A DNA stretch of 64,000 bases from a virus. Made by a program: the position numbers and the translations under genes. This document shows, piece by piece, positions 1-7,493 of the stretch. Location of the stretch: IMG/VR virus record IMGVR_UViG_3300008120_000059, positions 64,001 through 128,000 of that record. One strand, given 5' to 3'. How positions within the stretch are numbered: the first letter of the stretch is position 1; each line of letters opens with the position of its first letter. Below the pieces are notes generated by a model. The model had not been told where the DNA came from, searched no databases, and saw only the letters and a list, made by a program, of their open reading frames with translations.

Positions 1-1058
1 ATTTGTTTTTTATTTTCAACTCGAACCACGTCTTCATCGATATTATAAATATCCGCAAGTGTAGTTGGTTTATCAACTGTTTTTTTCTTACCTAAGTGTT
101 TTAATAATTTGTTAGATTCTTCAACACTTAGAGGTTCAAATTTATGTTCACAAATTAATCTACCCTTTCTCAGTAGGGCTTGGTCAATTTTTTCTTTTTT
201 CATATTGAAGGTAGCAACGATTTGAATATTCAAACAATCCCCAAGAATACCATCTGTTATGTTTAATATATTAGAAACACCAACAGAAGAACCGTTTAAT
301 TCTCTATCTGAAATTACTTTCTCGGCATCTTCAATAATCAGAATAGAGTTTTTATGTTCCATCAAGAATGGAATAATTGAGGGTTCTGAAAGAGATTCGG
401 CCATAGATGGTGGAATAAATAGTATCTCTTTATCGACAATCAATCTTGTAAGGTACTTTATATACGAAGTTTTGCCCGTGCCGGGGTCTCCATGAAATAA
501 CACAATACCTTTATCATTTTTCTTGTTCAGTCGAGTGACAATAGTATCGTGTAGTTTTACAAACTTATCACCGTAATTTAATTTTATGTCAACATCAGGT
601 ACATTTAATTCATATTCCTCGGTGTCCATATGACCATGTTCAGATTTTACTAAACTAATACCACTCTTTTTTAATTCAAACTCAAATCCTGATATTTTTT
701 TCAAATCAAAATTTGTATCAAATATACCATGAGATAATGTGTAATAAAATTCTAACTCAAATAATAATTCTTCTTTTTCATATTTTGATTTTAATAATAT
801 TGCAGTTTTATTATTATCATTAAGAAGAAAAATTTCTGTATTTGGTTTATGTACTCTTCTTTTAGAGGTTGAATTTAATTCACATATAGGTCTATATCCA
901 TCTGATATGAAATAATCCATTACATCTGATGTATACACCTTCTCCGTCTTATAAACAGATGGTATTTCATCAAAGGTGTGAAGATACAATTGATTCGTTG
1001 GTACGTCGGTACCATACGATGTTTCATAAATAAAATATTGGTCTGGTGTTTTTCTCAT
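1..1058 (-). CDS. AAA+ ATPase (partial, C-terminus outside window)
   Basis: I translated this frame by hand: it is open from an ATG at 1058 to the left edge, 352 codons, with the C-terminus missing. Around residues 188-197 it has the Walker A loop GDPGTGKTS. Around 241 is Walker B ILIIEDAE, around 281 a sensor-1 stretch VATFN, and near 297 LLRKGRLI, which looks like an arginine-finger/second-region segment. The arrangement is that of classical AAA ATPases of the FtsH/Bcs1/p97 type, with about 180 residues of unassigned N-terminal sequence that could be the substrate or adaptor domain. The start lies one base beyond the stop of the 96-aa gene, so the two are probably co-transcribed. The role is unknown; remodelling of a phage or host protein complex is an inference. 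Confidence 0.85.
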   Translation of the reverse strand, partial: MRKTPDQYFIYETSYGTDVPTNQLYLHTFDEIPSVYKTEKVYTSDVMDYFISDGYRPICELNSTSKRRVHKPNTEIFLLNDNNKTAILLKSKYEKEELLFELEFYYTLSHGIFDTNFDLKKISGFEFELKKSGISLVKSEHGHMDTEEYELNVPDVDIKLNYGDKFVKLHDTIVTRLNKKNDKGIVLFHGDPGTGKTSYIKYLTRLIVDKEILFIPPSMAESLSEPSIIPFLMEHKNSILIIEDAEKVISDRELNGSSVGVSNILNITDGILGDCLNIQIVATFNMKKEKIDQALLRKGRLICEHKFEPLSVEESNKLLKHLGKKKTVDKPTTLADIYNIDEDVVRVENKKQ

Positions 1059-1059
1059 T

Positions 1060-1350
1060 CTATTTGTAATAAAATTTTAAATCCGTTGATTCATAAAAGT
1101 AAATTCCATTAAATTCACTATCTTCTACTTTTTTAAAAATCATCAAAGATACTCTTAGAAATTCAAGTTGTTCCTGTGTTAATTGAGGTTCACCTGTTTT
1201 TCTAAAATTATTTTCAGCGACTTTTAAAATACTATTATAAAACTCATCTTCGTTCAAGTTTGATAAAAAATATTTTCTCGCTTCCTCATTACTTTCAAAG
1301 TAATTTTTAATTGTTTGCAAATATATCAAACTTTCAGGAGAAAAATCCAT
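1060..1350 (-). CDS. hypothetical protein, 96 aa
   Basis: A small acidic protein with predicted alpha-helical character and no family I recognise. Its ORF sits between the methyltransferase (2 nt upstream) and the AAA+ ATPase, whose ATG comes one base after this stop codon. Such tight packing argues for a genuine gene in a three-gene operon. No signal peptide, membrane segment or metal-binding motif is visible. Confidence 0.7.
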   Translation of the reverse strand: MDFSPESLIYLQTIKNYFESNEEARKYFLSNLNEDEFYNSILKVAENNFRKTGEPQLTQEQLEFLRVSLMIFKKVEDSEFNGIYFYESTDLKFYYK

Positions 1351-1352
1351 TT

Positions 1353-2243
1353 TTAATAATTCATAATCAGTAATTCAATACCTTCGTTTTGTGTTCCGTC
1401 TTTTTTAGCGGCAGCCGCCTTTTTGAAAGTTTCTTTAGCCCATTTGTAACCAGTTGGTTGAAACATCAAAAGTTGTCCATTTTTACCAATACCAACACCA
1501 TTTTCGGGGAACCAATCATGAAGTTGTTTAAACTCATAATAAGATAAACTAAATTTACCTTGTATACCCTTTAATGTGTTTGCCAACCTTTCATGGTCAT
1601 TACTATCAAAATCATGATTTGAATAATAATTTTCTGTTTTCCAATAAGGGGGGTCCATGTAAAAATATGTTTTTGGCGAATCATACTTTTCAACAACTTT
1701 TTGGAAATCCATGTTTTCGACAAACGTGATTCTATCTAAATGTGCTCTATATTCAGGATGTTTGAGTTTGTCCATAAAGATTAACACCTTACATCTGTAC
1801 TTACCCTTGTAATCAGTATAACTAGAAGTTTCGGGTTTGGAACCTGAGAAAACTTGAGTTAATACGTAAACGTATTTTGCGGCAACATCAAAATTGGGCT
1901 CATCCCCAATGACTAATTCTTCGTTGAATACTTCTTTTTGGTATGTACGGAACATTTGTTCATATTCAGGTGGGGTGTTTTCCACACCTAATTGTTGACA
2001 TGGGTATTTCGCGAGTTCATCCCATAACCTATCGTAATGTTTAGCACATTTAAAAAGGTTTGCGTTCAATCGATTAAAGTCATTGTAAACGACTGTTTTG
2101 AGATTGGGGTATTTCTTTAGGTCCATATTAAAAAAGACCCAAAACATACCCGAAAACCCCTCCACGTAGGTTTCAATATCATTAGGTATGAACGGAACAA
2201 TCCACTTACCTATTCTAGCTTTTCCTCCAATGTAAGATATCAT
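1353..2243 (-). CDS. dam: DNA adenine-N6 methyltransferase, D12 class (Dam-like)
   Basis: A 296-aa protein of the D12-class adenine methyltransferase family, which transfers a methyl group from S-adenosylmethionine to N6 of adenine in a specific DNA sequence. The N-terminal YIGGKARIGKWI matches the family's F/YxGGK SAM-binding start. YVEGFSGMFWVFFN follows as the motif I equivalent, and near residue 196 is the catalytic motif IV DPPYW. Length is close to T4 Dam (259 aa) and E. coli Dam (278 aa). The probable role is modification of phage DNA against host restriction, or marking DNA for replication or packaging. The recognition site cannot be told from sequence. No cognate restriction gene is visible, so it looks like an orphan methylase. 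Confidence 0.9.
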   Translation of the reverse strand: MISYIGGKARIGKWIVPFIPNDIETYVEGFSGMFWVFFNMDLKKYPNLKTVVYNDFNRLNANLFKCAKHYDRLWDELAKYPCQQLGVENTPPEYEQMFRTYQKEVFNEELVIGDEPNFDVAAKYVYVLTQVFSGSKPETSSYTDYKGKYRCKVLIFMDKLKHPEYRAHLDRITFVENMDFQKVVEKYDSPKTYFYMDPPYWKTENYYSNHDFDSNDHERLANTLKGIQGKFSLSYYEFKQLHDWFPENGVGIGKNGQLLMFQPTGYKWAKETFKKAAAAKKDGTQNEGIELLIMNY

Positions 2244-2328
2244 TTATAATTTTATATTTTGCGTTATTAGTCCTCTAACTATAAAAATATAAGAAACTTT
2301 TTTCAAAAATGGAAATCAGTGCGCACTT

Positions 2329-2496
2329 TTATTTTACCGGCTGAGATTTGGTCTTTCCACCTTTCTGTCTTTTTCTTCTCGCGGCGCAGTGGGCTTTTTG
2401 AGAAAAACCTTTTGGATTGCTACAATCTATGGTCTTTTTATATTTCATTGACCATTTTTCAACCACCATGTCTTCCAACAATTCAATCAATTTCAT
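2329..2496 (-). CDS. small basic protein, DUF6321/DUF5872-like
   Basis: A 55-aa ORF found by reading the gap between dam and the plus-strand island: ATG at 2496, TAA at 2331-2329. The N-terminus is MKLIELLEDMVVEKWSMKYK and the C-terminal half carries NPKGFSQKAHCAARRKRQ followed by GGKTKS. From memory, the GFSQKAHC...RKKR-GGKTKS signature is a short conserved motif in small phage and bacterial proteins (DUF6321/DUF5872-type). Its strong positive charge suggests a nucleic-acid contact. A TATTTAT element lies four bases upstream of the ATG. Its presence means the apparent N-terminal extension of the plus-strand neighbour is antisense to a real gene. Confidence 0.75.
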   Translation of the reverse strand: MKLIELLEDMVVEKWSMKYKKTIDCSNPKGFSQKAHCAARRKRQKGGKTKSQPVK

Positions 2497-2500
2497 ATTG

Positions 2501-2508
2501 ATAAATAC
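2501..2508 (-). promoter_or_regulatory. TATTTAT motif upstream of the 55-aa gene
   Basis: GTATTTAT on the coding strand, 4 nt before the ATG at 2496. On the plus strand the same site reads ATAAATAC, 25 nt before the start of the plus-strand island, so it could act in either direction. Confidence 0.4.
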
Positions 2509-2533
2509 TTATTTATTACTTATTTTTTGTATT

Positions 2534-2698
2534 ATGGGATGTTCTAATTGTAAACAGAAGAAAGAAATGGCTCCTCCAACAAAGGAGTCATTGGAAAGAT
2601 TAGCACAAAAGACAGAAAAGGTGATGTATGGTGCTTTTATTATTTGGAGTGTTTTCGCGGTTTACGGAATCTACTCCTTTGTTAAAAACTTTCTATGA
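2534..2698 (+). CDS. small membrane protein, 54 aa
   Basis: This and the next gene are the only convincing plus-strand genes. The open frame extends further upstream, but the ATG at 2534 (MGCSNCKQKKEMAPP) is preferred because the upstream part is antisense to the 55-aa gene. The protein has a Cys-x-x-Cys near its start, a charged middle and one C-terminal hydrophobic helix (AFIIWSVFAVYGIYSF), so a tail-anchored inner-membrane protein is likely. An alternative ATG at 2468 would create a lipobox-like CIMGC, but its n-region has no positive charge. Its stop overlaps the start of the next gene in an ATGA arrangement (2695-2698). Confidence 0.6.
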   Translation: MGCSNCKQKKEMAPPTKESLERLAQKTEKVMYGAFIIWSVFAVYGIYSFVKNFL

Positions 2699-3333
2699 AA
2701 AATGGAAAATACTTTGTAGTTCTCTTTTGTAACAAGAAAAGAGTTAAAATTCTATACAGGTGTCAAAAAAGGACAACTGTGTACGAGTATTGGCATGAAT
2801 ATAAGACAGAGAAAAAACCAAGATTTGTAAAAACACAAAACAGAAAAAGAAACAACGAAGTAGTTTATGAACTTGCGTTAATTTTTCCTAACAATAGGTG
2901 GGCGACTAAAACATTTGTCAAGGATAGTTTGGGGAGATTGATTGAGGCTAAGTACGAAGATGATAAATTCAGAATCAAAGAGATAATTCCTTATTGGAAA
3001 GAAGAACTAATATACGATTTTCAAAAGAAGGAAAGAATTAGATATCATGAATTGTTAGAACAAATAACATCTATAAATGAAATAGGTCAAATATTCACAT
3101 TGAATAATAAACTATTTGTTCAAAACGATGATAATATACTGTTGTTTGGAAATAAGAACATCCGTGACGCTAAAAGGTTGTTTGAATTGATAAGAGAGGA
3201 CGTTCTAAAAAAGAAGAAAGGTAATTTCATATTCATAAAAGACGTGTCAACCGCACAAAGAAAATTGTTATATCAACTACTTGAATCCAAAGGATTTAAA
3301 AAATCAGAATTATTTAGACACTACTCTTATTAA
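2695..3333 (+). CDS. hypothetical basic protein, 212 aa
   Basis: Second gene of the plus-strand island, translationally coupled to the small membrane protein through a 4-nt ATGA overlap. It is rich in Lys, Arg and Tyr, with no membrane segment or recognisable catalytic motif. The N-terminal half looks beta-rich (KYFVVLFCNKKRVKILYRC) and the C-terminal half helical. Its last 20 nt overlap the 3' end of the minus-strand gene at 3314-3553, so the two transcripts converge. Function unknown. Confidence 0.7.
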   Translation: MKNGKYFVVLFCNKKRVKILYRCQKRTTVYEYWHEYKTEKKPRFVKTQNRKRNNEVVYELALIFPNNRWATKTFVKDSLGRLIEAKYEDDKFRIKEIIPYWKEELIYDFQKKERIRYHELLEQITSINEIGQIFTLNNKLFVQNDDNILLFGNKNIRDAKRLFELIREDVLKKKKGNFIFIKDVSTAQRKLLYQLLESKGFKKSELFRHYSY

Positions 3334-3553
3334 AGATGATATCCACCTGACCAATTTTAATTGTAAAAGTTTTGTCGGGTTTAACCATTCGACTATTTTG
3401 TTTTTTTGAGATATAATCAAAAGTTTGTAGAAACTTTTCGTTTTCTAACTCAATAACCAATGTGCACGATTTAGTATCCAAATTAATTTTTTCAATTAAA
3501 TCTGATATTATTGCCAATTGATTTATCAAGTCACCTTTTTTTTCCATATCCAA
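3314..3553 (-). CDS. hypothetical protein, 79 aa
   Basis: Small protein with a predicted N-terminal helix (INQLAIISDLIEKIN) and a beta-rich C-terminal part (CTLVIELENEKFLQTFDYIS). Its start overlaps the end of the upstream gene by 23 nt and its 3' end overlaps the convergent plus-strand gene by 20 nt. An alternative ATG lies two codons in, at 3547. No recognised family. Confidence 0.6.
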   Translation of the reverse strand: MDMEKKGDLINQLAIISDLIEKINLDTKSCTLVIELENEKFLQTFDYISKKQNSRMVKPDKTFTIKIGQVDIIFNKSSV

Positions 3554-3743
3554 AAATTATAGAAAGTCTTTTAAAAAAAGAAAGTTTTTCTTTTTTAGGG
3601 GTCTCAAACATTTTGGTTTTATCCAATTTTTTGATTTCCTCAATCATTTGATTCTTGTGGGATTGTATCTCCTTGGAGTCCCTCTCCACTTCCCGATTCA
3701 ACCAATTTAATCCCTGTTGTATTCTCTTGTCTTGCATCCTCAA
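3531..3743 (-). CDS. hypothetical coiled-coil-like protein, 70 aa
   Basis: A highly charged, mostly helical small protein ending in a basic segment with a short hydrophobic patch (FFKRLSIIFGYGKKR). The long start at 3743 overlaps the upstream gene by 104 nt. A shorter start at 3647 (MIEEIKKLDKTKMF) overlaps it by only 8 nt and is a real alternative. I kept the long form because the helix looks continuous across the alternative Met. Function unknown. Confidence 0.5.
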   Translation of the reverse strand: MRMQDKRIQQGLNWLNREVERDSKEIQSHKNQMIEEIKKLDKTKMFETPKKEKLSFFKRLSIIFGYGKKR

Positions 3744-4095
3744 TAAATGATATTTCTTTTAACTTATCAAGTGTCTGGTGTTGAAACAAAACTTCTAACT
3801 CTTTAATCTTTTGTTGTAAGAGTCTTTGTTTCTCTTCCATTTCTTTATTCATGGTTATTATTTCTTTTGCACAAGAAAAAACAACATCATAACCATCAGC
3901 GGTTGCATTACTGATTAATGAAACCAAAGTAAATTTCTCATTTTTATCTTGTATCTTATATTTGATAGATTTGTATTGAGAAATTATTGATTCGATTTTC
4001 CAAGTAACAGGAAGTTTAATGTCTAAACTTACGTTATTGTCTATTTCTCTCAAAGAGAAAAAATATGGTCTTAAATGTCTTATATTGTCAAACAC
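3640..4095 (-). CDS. hypothetical protein with coiled-coil segment, 151 aa
   Basis: The N-terminal 75 residues look like a mixed alpha/beta domain. Residues about 80-115 form a likely coiled coil (EMEEKQRLLQQKIKELEVLF). The C-terminus is polar, Gly/Ser/Glu-rich and probably disordered. The gene starts 4 nt after the stop of the 60-aa membrane protein, in the same run of small genes. No family recognised. Confidence 0.6.
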   Translation of the reverse strand: MFDNIRHLRPYFFSLREIDNNVSLDIKLPVTWKIESIISQYKSIKYKIQDKNEKFTLVSLISNATADGYDVVFSCAKEIITMNKEMEEKQRLLQQKIKELEVLFQHQTLDKLKEISFIEDARQENTTGIKLVESGSGEGLQGDTIPQESND

Positions 4096-4099
4096 TAAA

Positions 4100-4282
4100 T
4101 TATATTATTAAAAATGTTATTATGTAAGAAACCGCAAGATAAAACAAAACAGATTCTATTTTGGTCAACTTTAATATTGAGGGTTGTTCTGAGAAGAATT
4201 TTATCAAAAATTCAACACAGAACCTTAGTACGTAAATGGTACTCAATACCATCAAAAAAATAAAGATATAATTAATCATCAT
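4100..4282 (-). CDS. small two-helix membrane protein, 60 aa
   Basis: Almost entirely hydrophobic apart from a short central polar loop. One helix spans about residues 3-20 (YIFIFLMVLSTIYVLRF) and a second about 44-60 (VLFYLAVSYIITFLII). It overlaps the upstream histone-like gene by 11 nt, implying translational coupling. This kind of protein could be an inner-membrane accessory or a holin-like protein, but no lysis gene is adjacent and the assignment is open. Confidence 0.6.
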   Translation of the reverse strand: MMINYIFIFLMVLSTIYVLRFCVEFLIKFFSEQPSILKLTKIESVLFYLAVSYIITFLII

Positions 4283-4454
4283 GTTTTTTTATTTCTTGTA
4301 ATAGTTCTTTTCTATAAAGAGGAATTAACTCTTTTATTTCTTGAGCATATTTTCTAGCTCGAATAGATGCACTTCTATTACCCTTTTCGAATACCTTGGT
4401 GGTATCAACAGACATTTTTTCCACCAAGTCTTTGATTTGTTTAAGTGTGTCCAT
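4272..4454 (-). CDS. histone H1-like small basic protein (Hc1-type)
   Basis: A 60-aa Lys/Arg-rich helical protein. The segment KGNRSASIRARKYAQEIKEL followed by IPLYRKELLQEIKKHD resembles the short histone-H1-like proteins common in Bacteroidetes, whose pattern from memory is EKGNKAAGxRARKxxLELxxLxKEFRKxSxE. Those proteins are thought to bind DNA non-specifically through basic helices. In a phage it could compact or protect DNA, or interfere with host nucleoid proteins. A 15-nt-loop inverted repeat (4455-4485) lies directly in front of its ATG. Resemblance is judged by eye, without an alignment score. Confidence 0.6.
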   Translation of the reverse strand: MDTLKQIKDLVEKMSVDTTKVFEKGNRSASIRARKYAQEIKELIPLYRKELLQEIKKHDD

Positions 4455-4485
4455 TTTTCCGTTTTTATATATAGTATACGGAAAA
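4455..4485. repeat. inverted repeat before the histone-like gene
   Basis: Perfect 8-bp arms (ttttccgt at 4455-4462 and acggaaaa at 4478-4485) with an AT-rich 15-nt loop. They fill the short space between the stop of the zinc-ribbon protein gene and the ATG of the histone-like gene. There is no T-tract after the stem on the transcribed strand, so it does not look like a terminator. An operator or an mRNA hairpin masking the start is possible. Confidence 0.4.
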
Positions 4486-4489
4486 TAAA

Positions 4490-6205
4490 CTACTTTTTCA
4501 AGTTTTGTTCGAATAATTTATAAATTTCTGTGAGAATGTCCAACTCGGACCTTGACTTTTGATATCTAAAATCAAATAACTTGTAAAAGTATTCAGATAT
4601 TCTATTTTCTTTTTCTTCCAATTTAACAAAATAGTACGCCTCATAGAAAAAATTCCACATATATTCATAGTGGGTTCCTTTCTCCTTGAAGAATATTTTT
4701 TCTTTATCAAAATTGGTGATTATTTTATTCCAACACCAATTAAAATGGTTTCGTTGGTCTATTTCGTCATAAAGTACATCAGAACCTAAAAAGGTTTCGT
4801 CTACTAAATCATATAAAGAAGATAGGAAATCATAAAATAATATTATTTTATCCCTATTAATGTTGTAGGTTCTATACCAAATCTGAGTACTTTCGTTGTA
4901 TCCGATGATTTTTTTCATTCTCGAGATTTCCTCATTCACAATTGAAGTCATTGTAGTTTTAGATTCATTCACACTCTTTACTTTTAAAGGTTGAACTCCT
5001 CTTGCTCCATGGAATGCTTCAGGTGCGTCTTTCTCTTTTTCTTTTTTTCTTTCAGCCGATTTACTTAATCTCTCTCCTGTTTTTGTTTTTATAACGTTAG
5101 CAGCATTTTGTGAGTTACCCATTTTTGAGTCACCTTCTAATGCCATTTTTAATCTTTTTTTGAATGATTCTGATGGTTCAAAATCATAATTTAAATCTAA
5201 AAGGGTACCACCCTTCATATTATCATCAATATACTCTTCTTGTTTCTCAGTTGGGTTTACCGCCATTTTTTCACCTTTACCAACTTGTTTTGGAAACTCA
5301 GGATTATCATTACCATCAAATGTTGATGCTTTTTTCAGTTTTTTCTGAACATCTTTAATTGCGTCGTCATTTTCTTTTTTAGAACCACTCTGAGCTTTCT
5401 TAGTTACCGCAATACCGGGTACCGCCTCACTTAGATTTTTTTTTGAATCAATTACCATTTTTTTAATCAAAGAAACCATTTCACTTTCAGTAAGTCTAAG
5501 AACCGATTTCTTAGATTCATACATACCAGTACCACACTCTGAACACATTCCTTCCTCATTCATGGGTGAACCACACTCACTACACGTACCCATTTCACCT
5601 TCATTTGTATCAATATCTTTAGTGATTGTTACTTTATGCATTTTACCACTTCCTTTAGGGAATTCGAATTCTTTTTTACCAGCATCTCTCGCTTTATCAG
5701 CAGCCAAAACAAACGCGCTTGATTCCTCCACATTTGTTTCTTCTTCCATATAACCTTGTCCACACTCATCACAAACACCTTCCTCTTCTTCAAGTTGTTT
5801 CCATGATTCTTCAACATTATGTACTTTTCCGTTAAATTTAATTTCTTTTAGACCTTTTTCTTTAGCGGATAAAATGGCTTCTGCCATGCTCGATACTTTA
5901 ATTTTTTTCATTTTTGTGGTTTCTTTATTTTCTTCTAATTCTTCTCCCATCTGGTCTAATTTATCAATCATTTCAGTTGGTGAATTATATTTTACTTTTT
6001 CGATTATGAACTCCTTTTTAGGATGTTTCTTTTTATAAATATCCAAATGTTGCATTGCAATTTCTTCGGATTCAAATGTTTCAACGGGTTCTCCCTCGCA
6101 AGTAATTTGAAACATATCTTGAGATTTTTTATTTTCTTTTAATATGGTTCTTTTTACTTCGTCAAATAATGACTCCGAAATGATATTTGATATATTCTTT
6201 TTCAT
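4490..6205 (-). CDS. zinc-ribbon repeat protein with fused C-terminal helical domain, 571 aa
   Basis: I recognise no family for the whole protein. Two related segments (about 101-140 and 163-200) share a pattern like A-x-K-x-x-G-x-K-E-x-x-F...K-x-H-x-V. Each is followed by cysteine pairs: C145/C148 after the first, and C208/C211 plus C221/C224 (a CxxC-x9-CxxC zinc ribbon) after the second. Short amphipathic peptides recur: NISNIISESLFDEVKRTILK at the N-terminus, RLTESEMVSLIKKMV near 238-251, NEEISRMKKIIGYNES near 424-439. The last 130 residues (from WYRTYNIN) form a separate aromatic-rich helical domain, suggesting a fusion. The middle is Lys/Glu-rich and probably disordered. Position among unknown genes gives no firm role; an internal head protein is one speculative option. 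Confidence 0.7.
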   Translation of the reverse strand: MKKNISNIISESLFDEVKRTILKENKKSQDMFQITCEGEPVETFESEEIAMQHLDIYKKKHPKKEFIIEKVKYNSPTEMIDKLDQMGEELEENKETTKMKKIKVSSMAEAILSAKEKGLKEIKFNGKVHNVEESWKQLEEEEGVCDECGQGYMEEETNVEESSAFVLAADKARDAGKKEFEFPKGSGKMHKVTITKDIDTNEGEMGTCSECGSPMNEEGMCSECGTGMYESKKSVLRLTESEMVSLIKKMVIDSKKNLSEAVPGIAVTKKAQSGSKKENDDAIKDVQKKLKKASTFDGNDNPEFPKQVGKGEKMAVNPTEKQEEYIDDNMKGGTLLDLNYDFEPSESFKKRLKMALEGDSKMGNSQNAANVIKTKTGERLSKSAERKKEKEKDAPEAFHGARGVQPLKVKSVNESKTTMTSIVNEEISRMKKIIGYNESTQIWYRTYNINRDKIILFYDFLSSLYDLVDETFLGSDVLYDEIDQRNHFNWCWNKIITNFDKEKIFFKEKGTHYEYMWNFFYEAYYFVKLEEKENRISEYFYKLFDFRYQKSRSELDILTEIYKLFEQNLKK

Positions 6206-6709
6206 TTACTTAATAAATATCTTATTTATTTCATTTATTACAATTTTCTCGACCTGAGAATACGGTAATCCTAATTTTTTTGATACATTATAAACGGATT
6301 CTTTCAATTCTTGGTCTTCAAAAAAATCTAAACTTTTGATATCACCCTGATTACAGTAAGGATATTTTTTACATCTTTCTTTTACCTTTACATAAACACC
6401 ACCAGGACCTCCCCATTTTGGGAAATTTTTATCTTTTACCGCTCGACTGTTCATGATACTATTGGGACCATTGATTTTTAATGGGTTCGACCTACCAGCA
6501 CTATAAGAAGTGTCATATTGTCCTGAAGAAGAAGAGTCTGTAACTTCACTTAATTCTTCTTCAAAATTATGAATCTTTTTTATTTTCCTTTTAACTAATG
6601 GACCGCTCAGAGCTCCCTCAAATGAACCTGAGGAATCTGCAGAAGTTTCATTTGTATCTTTTGGGGAAGATTTTTTCCCTCTCAATATTTTCTCGAAATT
6701 ATATGACAT
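6206..6709 (-). CDS. hypothetical protein, 167 aa
   Basis: Starts with a basic segment, then a Ser-rich low-complexity region (residues about 15-75). A folded part follows, with WGGPGGVYVKVKERCKKYPY and a second Cys just after, a possible but unproven metal pair. The C-terminal helix (LPYSQVEKIVINEINKIFI) is amphipathic. Its stop codon directly abuts the ATG of the 571-aa gene, and its start overlaps the previous stop by one base, so it belongs to the same operon. Function unknown. Confidence 0.65.
   Translation of the reverse strand: MSYNFEKILRGKKSSPKDTNETSADSSGSFEGALSGPLVKRKIKKIHNFEEELSEVTDSSSSGQYDTSYSAGRSNPLKINGPNSIMNSRAVKDKNFPKWGGPGGVYVKVKERCKKYPYCNQGDIKSLDFFEDQELKESVYNVSKKLGLPYSQVEKIVINEINKIFIK
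6213..6221 (-). promoter_or_regulatory. TATTTAT motif upstream of the 571-aa gene
   Basis: GATATTTAT on the coding strand, 7 nt before the ATG at 6205, inside the end of the upstream gene. One of eleven similarly placed copies in the window; proposed promoter or initiation element. Confidence 0.35.
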
Positions 6710-6948
6710 TATCTAACACTTTTTAAGGGTTGTTCCCAAAAAGACTTACGTTGCCATAGTGTTTTGAAAAGTTCCACAACAACTTTAGATGATAGGTCAA
6801 CGATTCTTTCATCAACTGACCTAGCACCTATCTCTTTTTGTATTATTTTCATTACAATGGTATGTGCTTGAGTGGTCTCAAGAAAATCTTTCATTTCTTT
6901 TCTTGCAATCTTTTCAATTTCTTTAACATCGGTGTTTGTAAGTGCCAT
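6709..6948 (-). CDS. hypothetical small helical protein, 79 aa
   Basis: An all-helical small protein, MALTNTDVKEIEKIARKEMK at the start and a Trp-containing basic end (FKTLWQRKSFW). It overlaps both neighbours by one base (start/stop sharing), so it is translationally coupled to the genes on either side. No recognised domain; co-conservation with its neighbours would be the best clue. Confidence 0.65.
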   Translation of the reverse strand: MALTNTDVKEIEKIARKEMKDFLETTQAHTIVMKIIQKEIGARSVDERIVDLSSKVVVELFKTLWQRKSFWEQPLKSVR

Positions 6949-7493
6949 TATGCGTTCATTCTATCTCTAATTAATGGCTCCATAGCCGATGTGAAAGTTG
7001 GTTCAAATTTTCTCAATTTTTCTAACATGTCCATTGTTTCGTCGTCTAATAATAACATGTCGCCATTTATGTATAACCCACTACCTTCACCCGAAATCAT
7101 AACAAAATTAATTTCTAAGTCTGTAATTTCACCATCAAGTCTGATTTCAGTCTCGGTTATGGTAATTCCAGGTTCTAAACTTGCAATTTGTGAAACTTGT
7201 TGTCTAAATGAATCAATTATTTGTGATAAGGCGGTTTTTTCTTCAGGTTTAAGTTTTATATCCTCTTGGTCAGAAGACAATAATTTAACATCCACATCAT
7301 TAACAACCTCCACGTTATCGTACTGTTTTTTGTTTAACTCGTTATCGGTATTTTGTGTATTGGTATTAGGTTGTTGAGTTTCATCCTCTTCCTTAATCAA
7401 ATTCTTGTTGGTGTACACGGTTTCATTAAGAGACCTTAACGTCTTTAACATACCTTTTATCTCGTCGTACCCCGATGTTTTTCTATTGTTCAT
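6948..7493 (-). CDS. hypothetical protein, 181 aa
   Basis: Acidic protein with a polar, Asn/Thr/Gln-rich stretch at residues about 35-60. A probable folded C-terminal region follows, with alternating beta strands (ITITETEIRLDGEITDLEI) and a final helix. No catalytic motif is seen. It overlaps the downstream gene by one base and the upstream amidase-fold gene by 11 nt. Function unknown. Confidence 0.65.
   Translation of the reverse strand: MNNRKTSGYDEIKGMLKTLRSLNETVYTNKNLIKEEDETQQPNTNTQNTDNELNKKQYDNVEVVNDVDVKLLSSDQEDIKLKPEEKTALSQIIDSFRQQVSQIASLEPGITITETEIRLDGEITDLEINFVMISGEGSGLYINGDMLLLDDETMDMLEKLRKFEPTFTSAMEPLIRDRMNA

Noticed and set aside
259-495. Small plus-strand ORF within the AAA+ ATPase region
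   Set aside because: It is antisense to the Walker A and B motifs of a clear ATPase.
2417-2533. N-terminal extension of the plus-strand membrane protein
   Set aside because: It is antisense to the 55-aa gene with a conserved motif, and the downstream ATG gives a sensible protein.
5629-5817. Minus-strand ORF of 62 aa inside the zinc-ribbon gene
   Set aside because: Shadow frame of the 571-aa gene, which has coherent domains and cysteine pairs.
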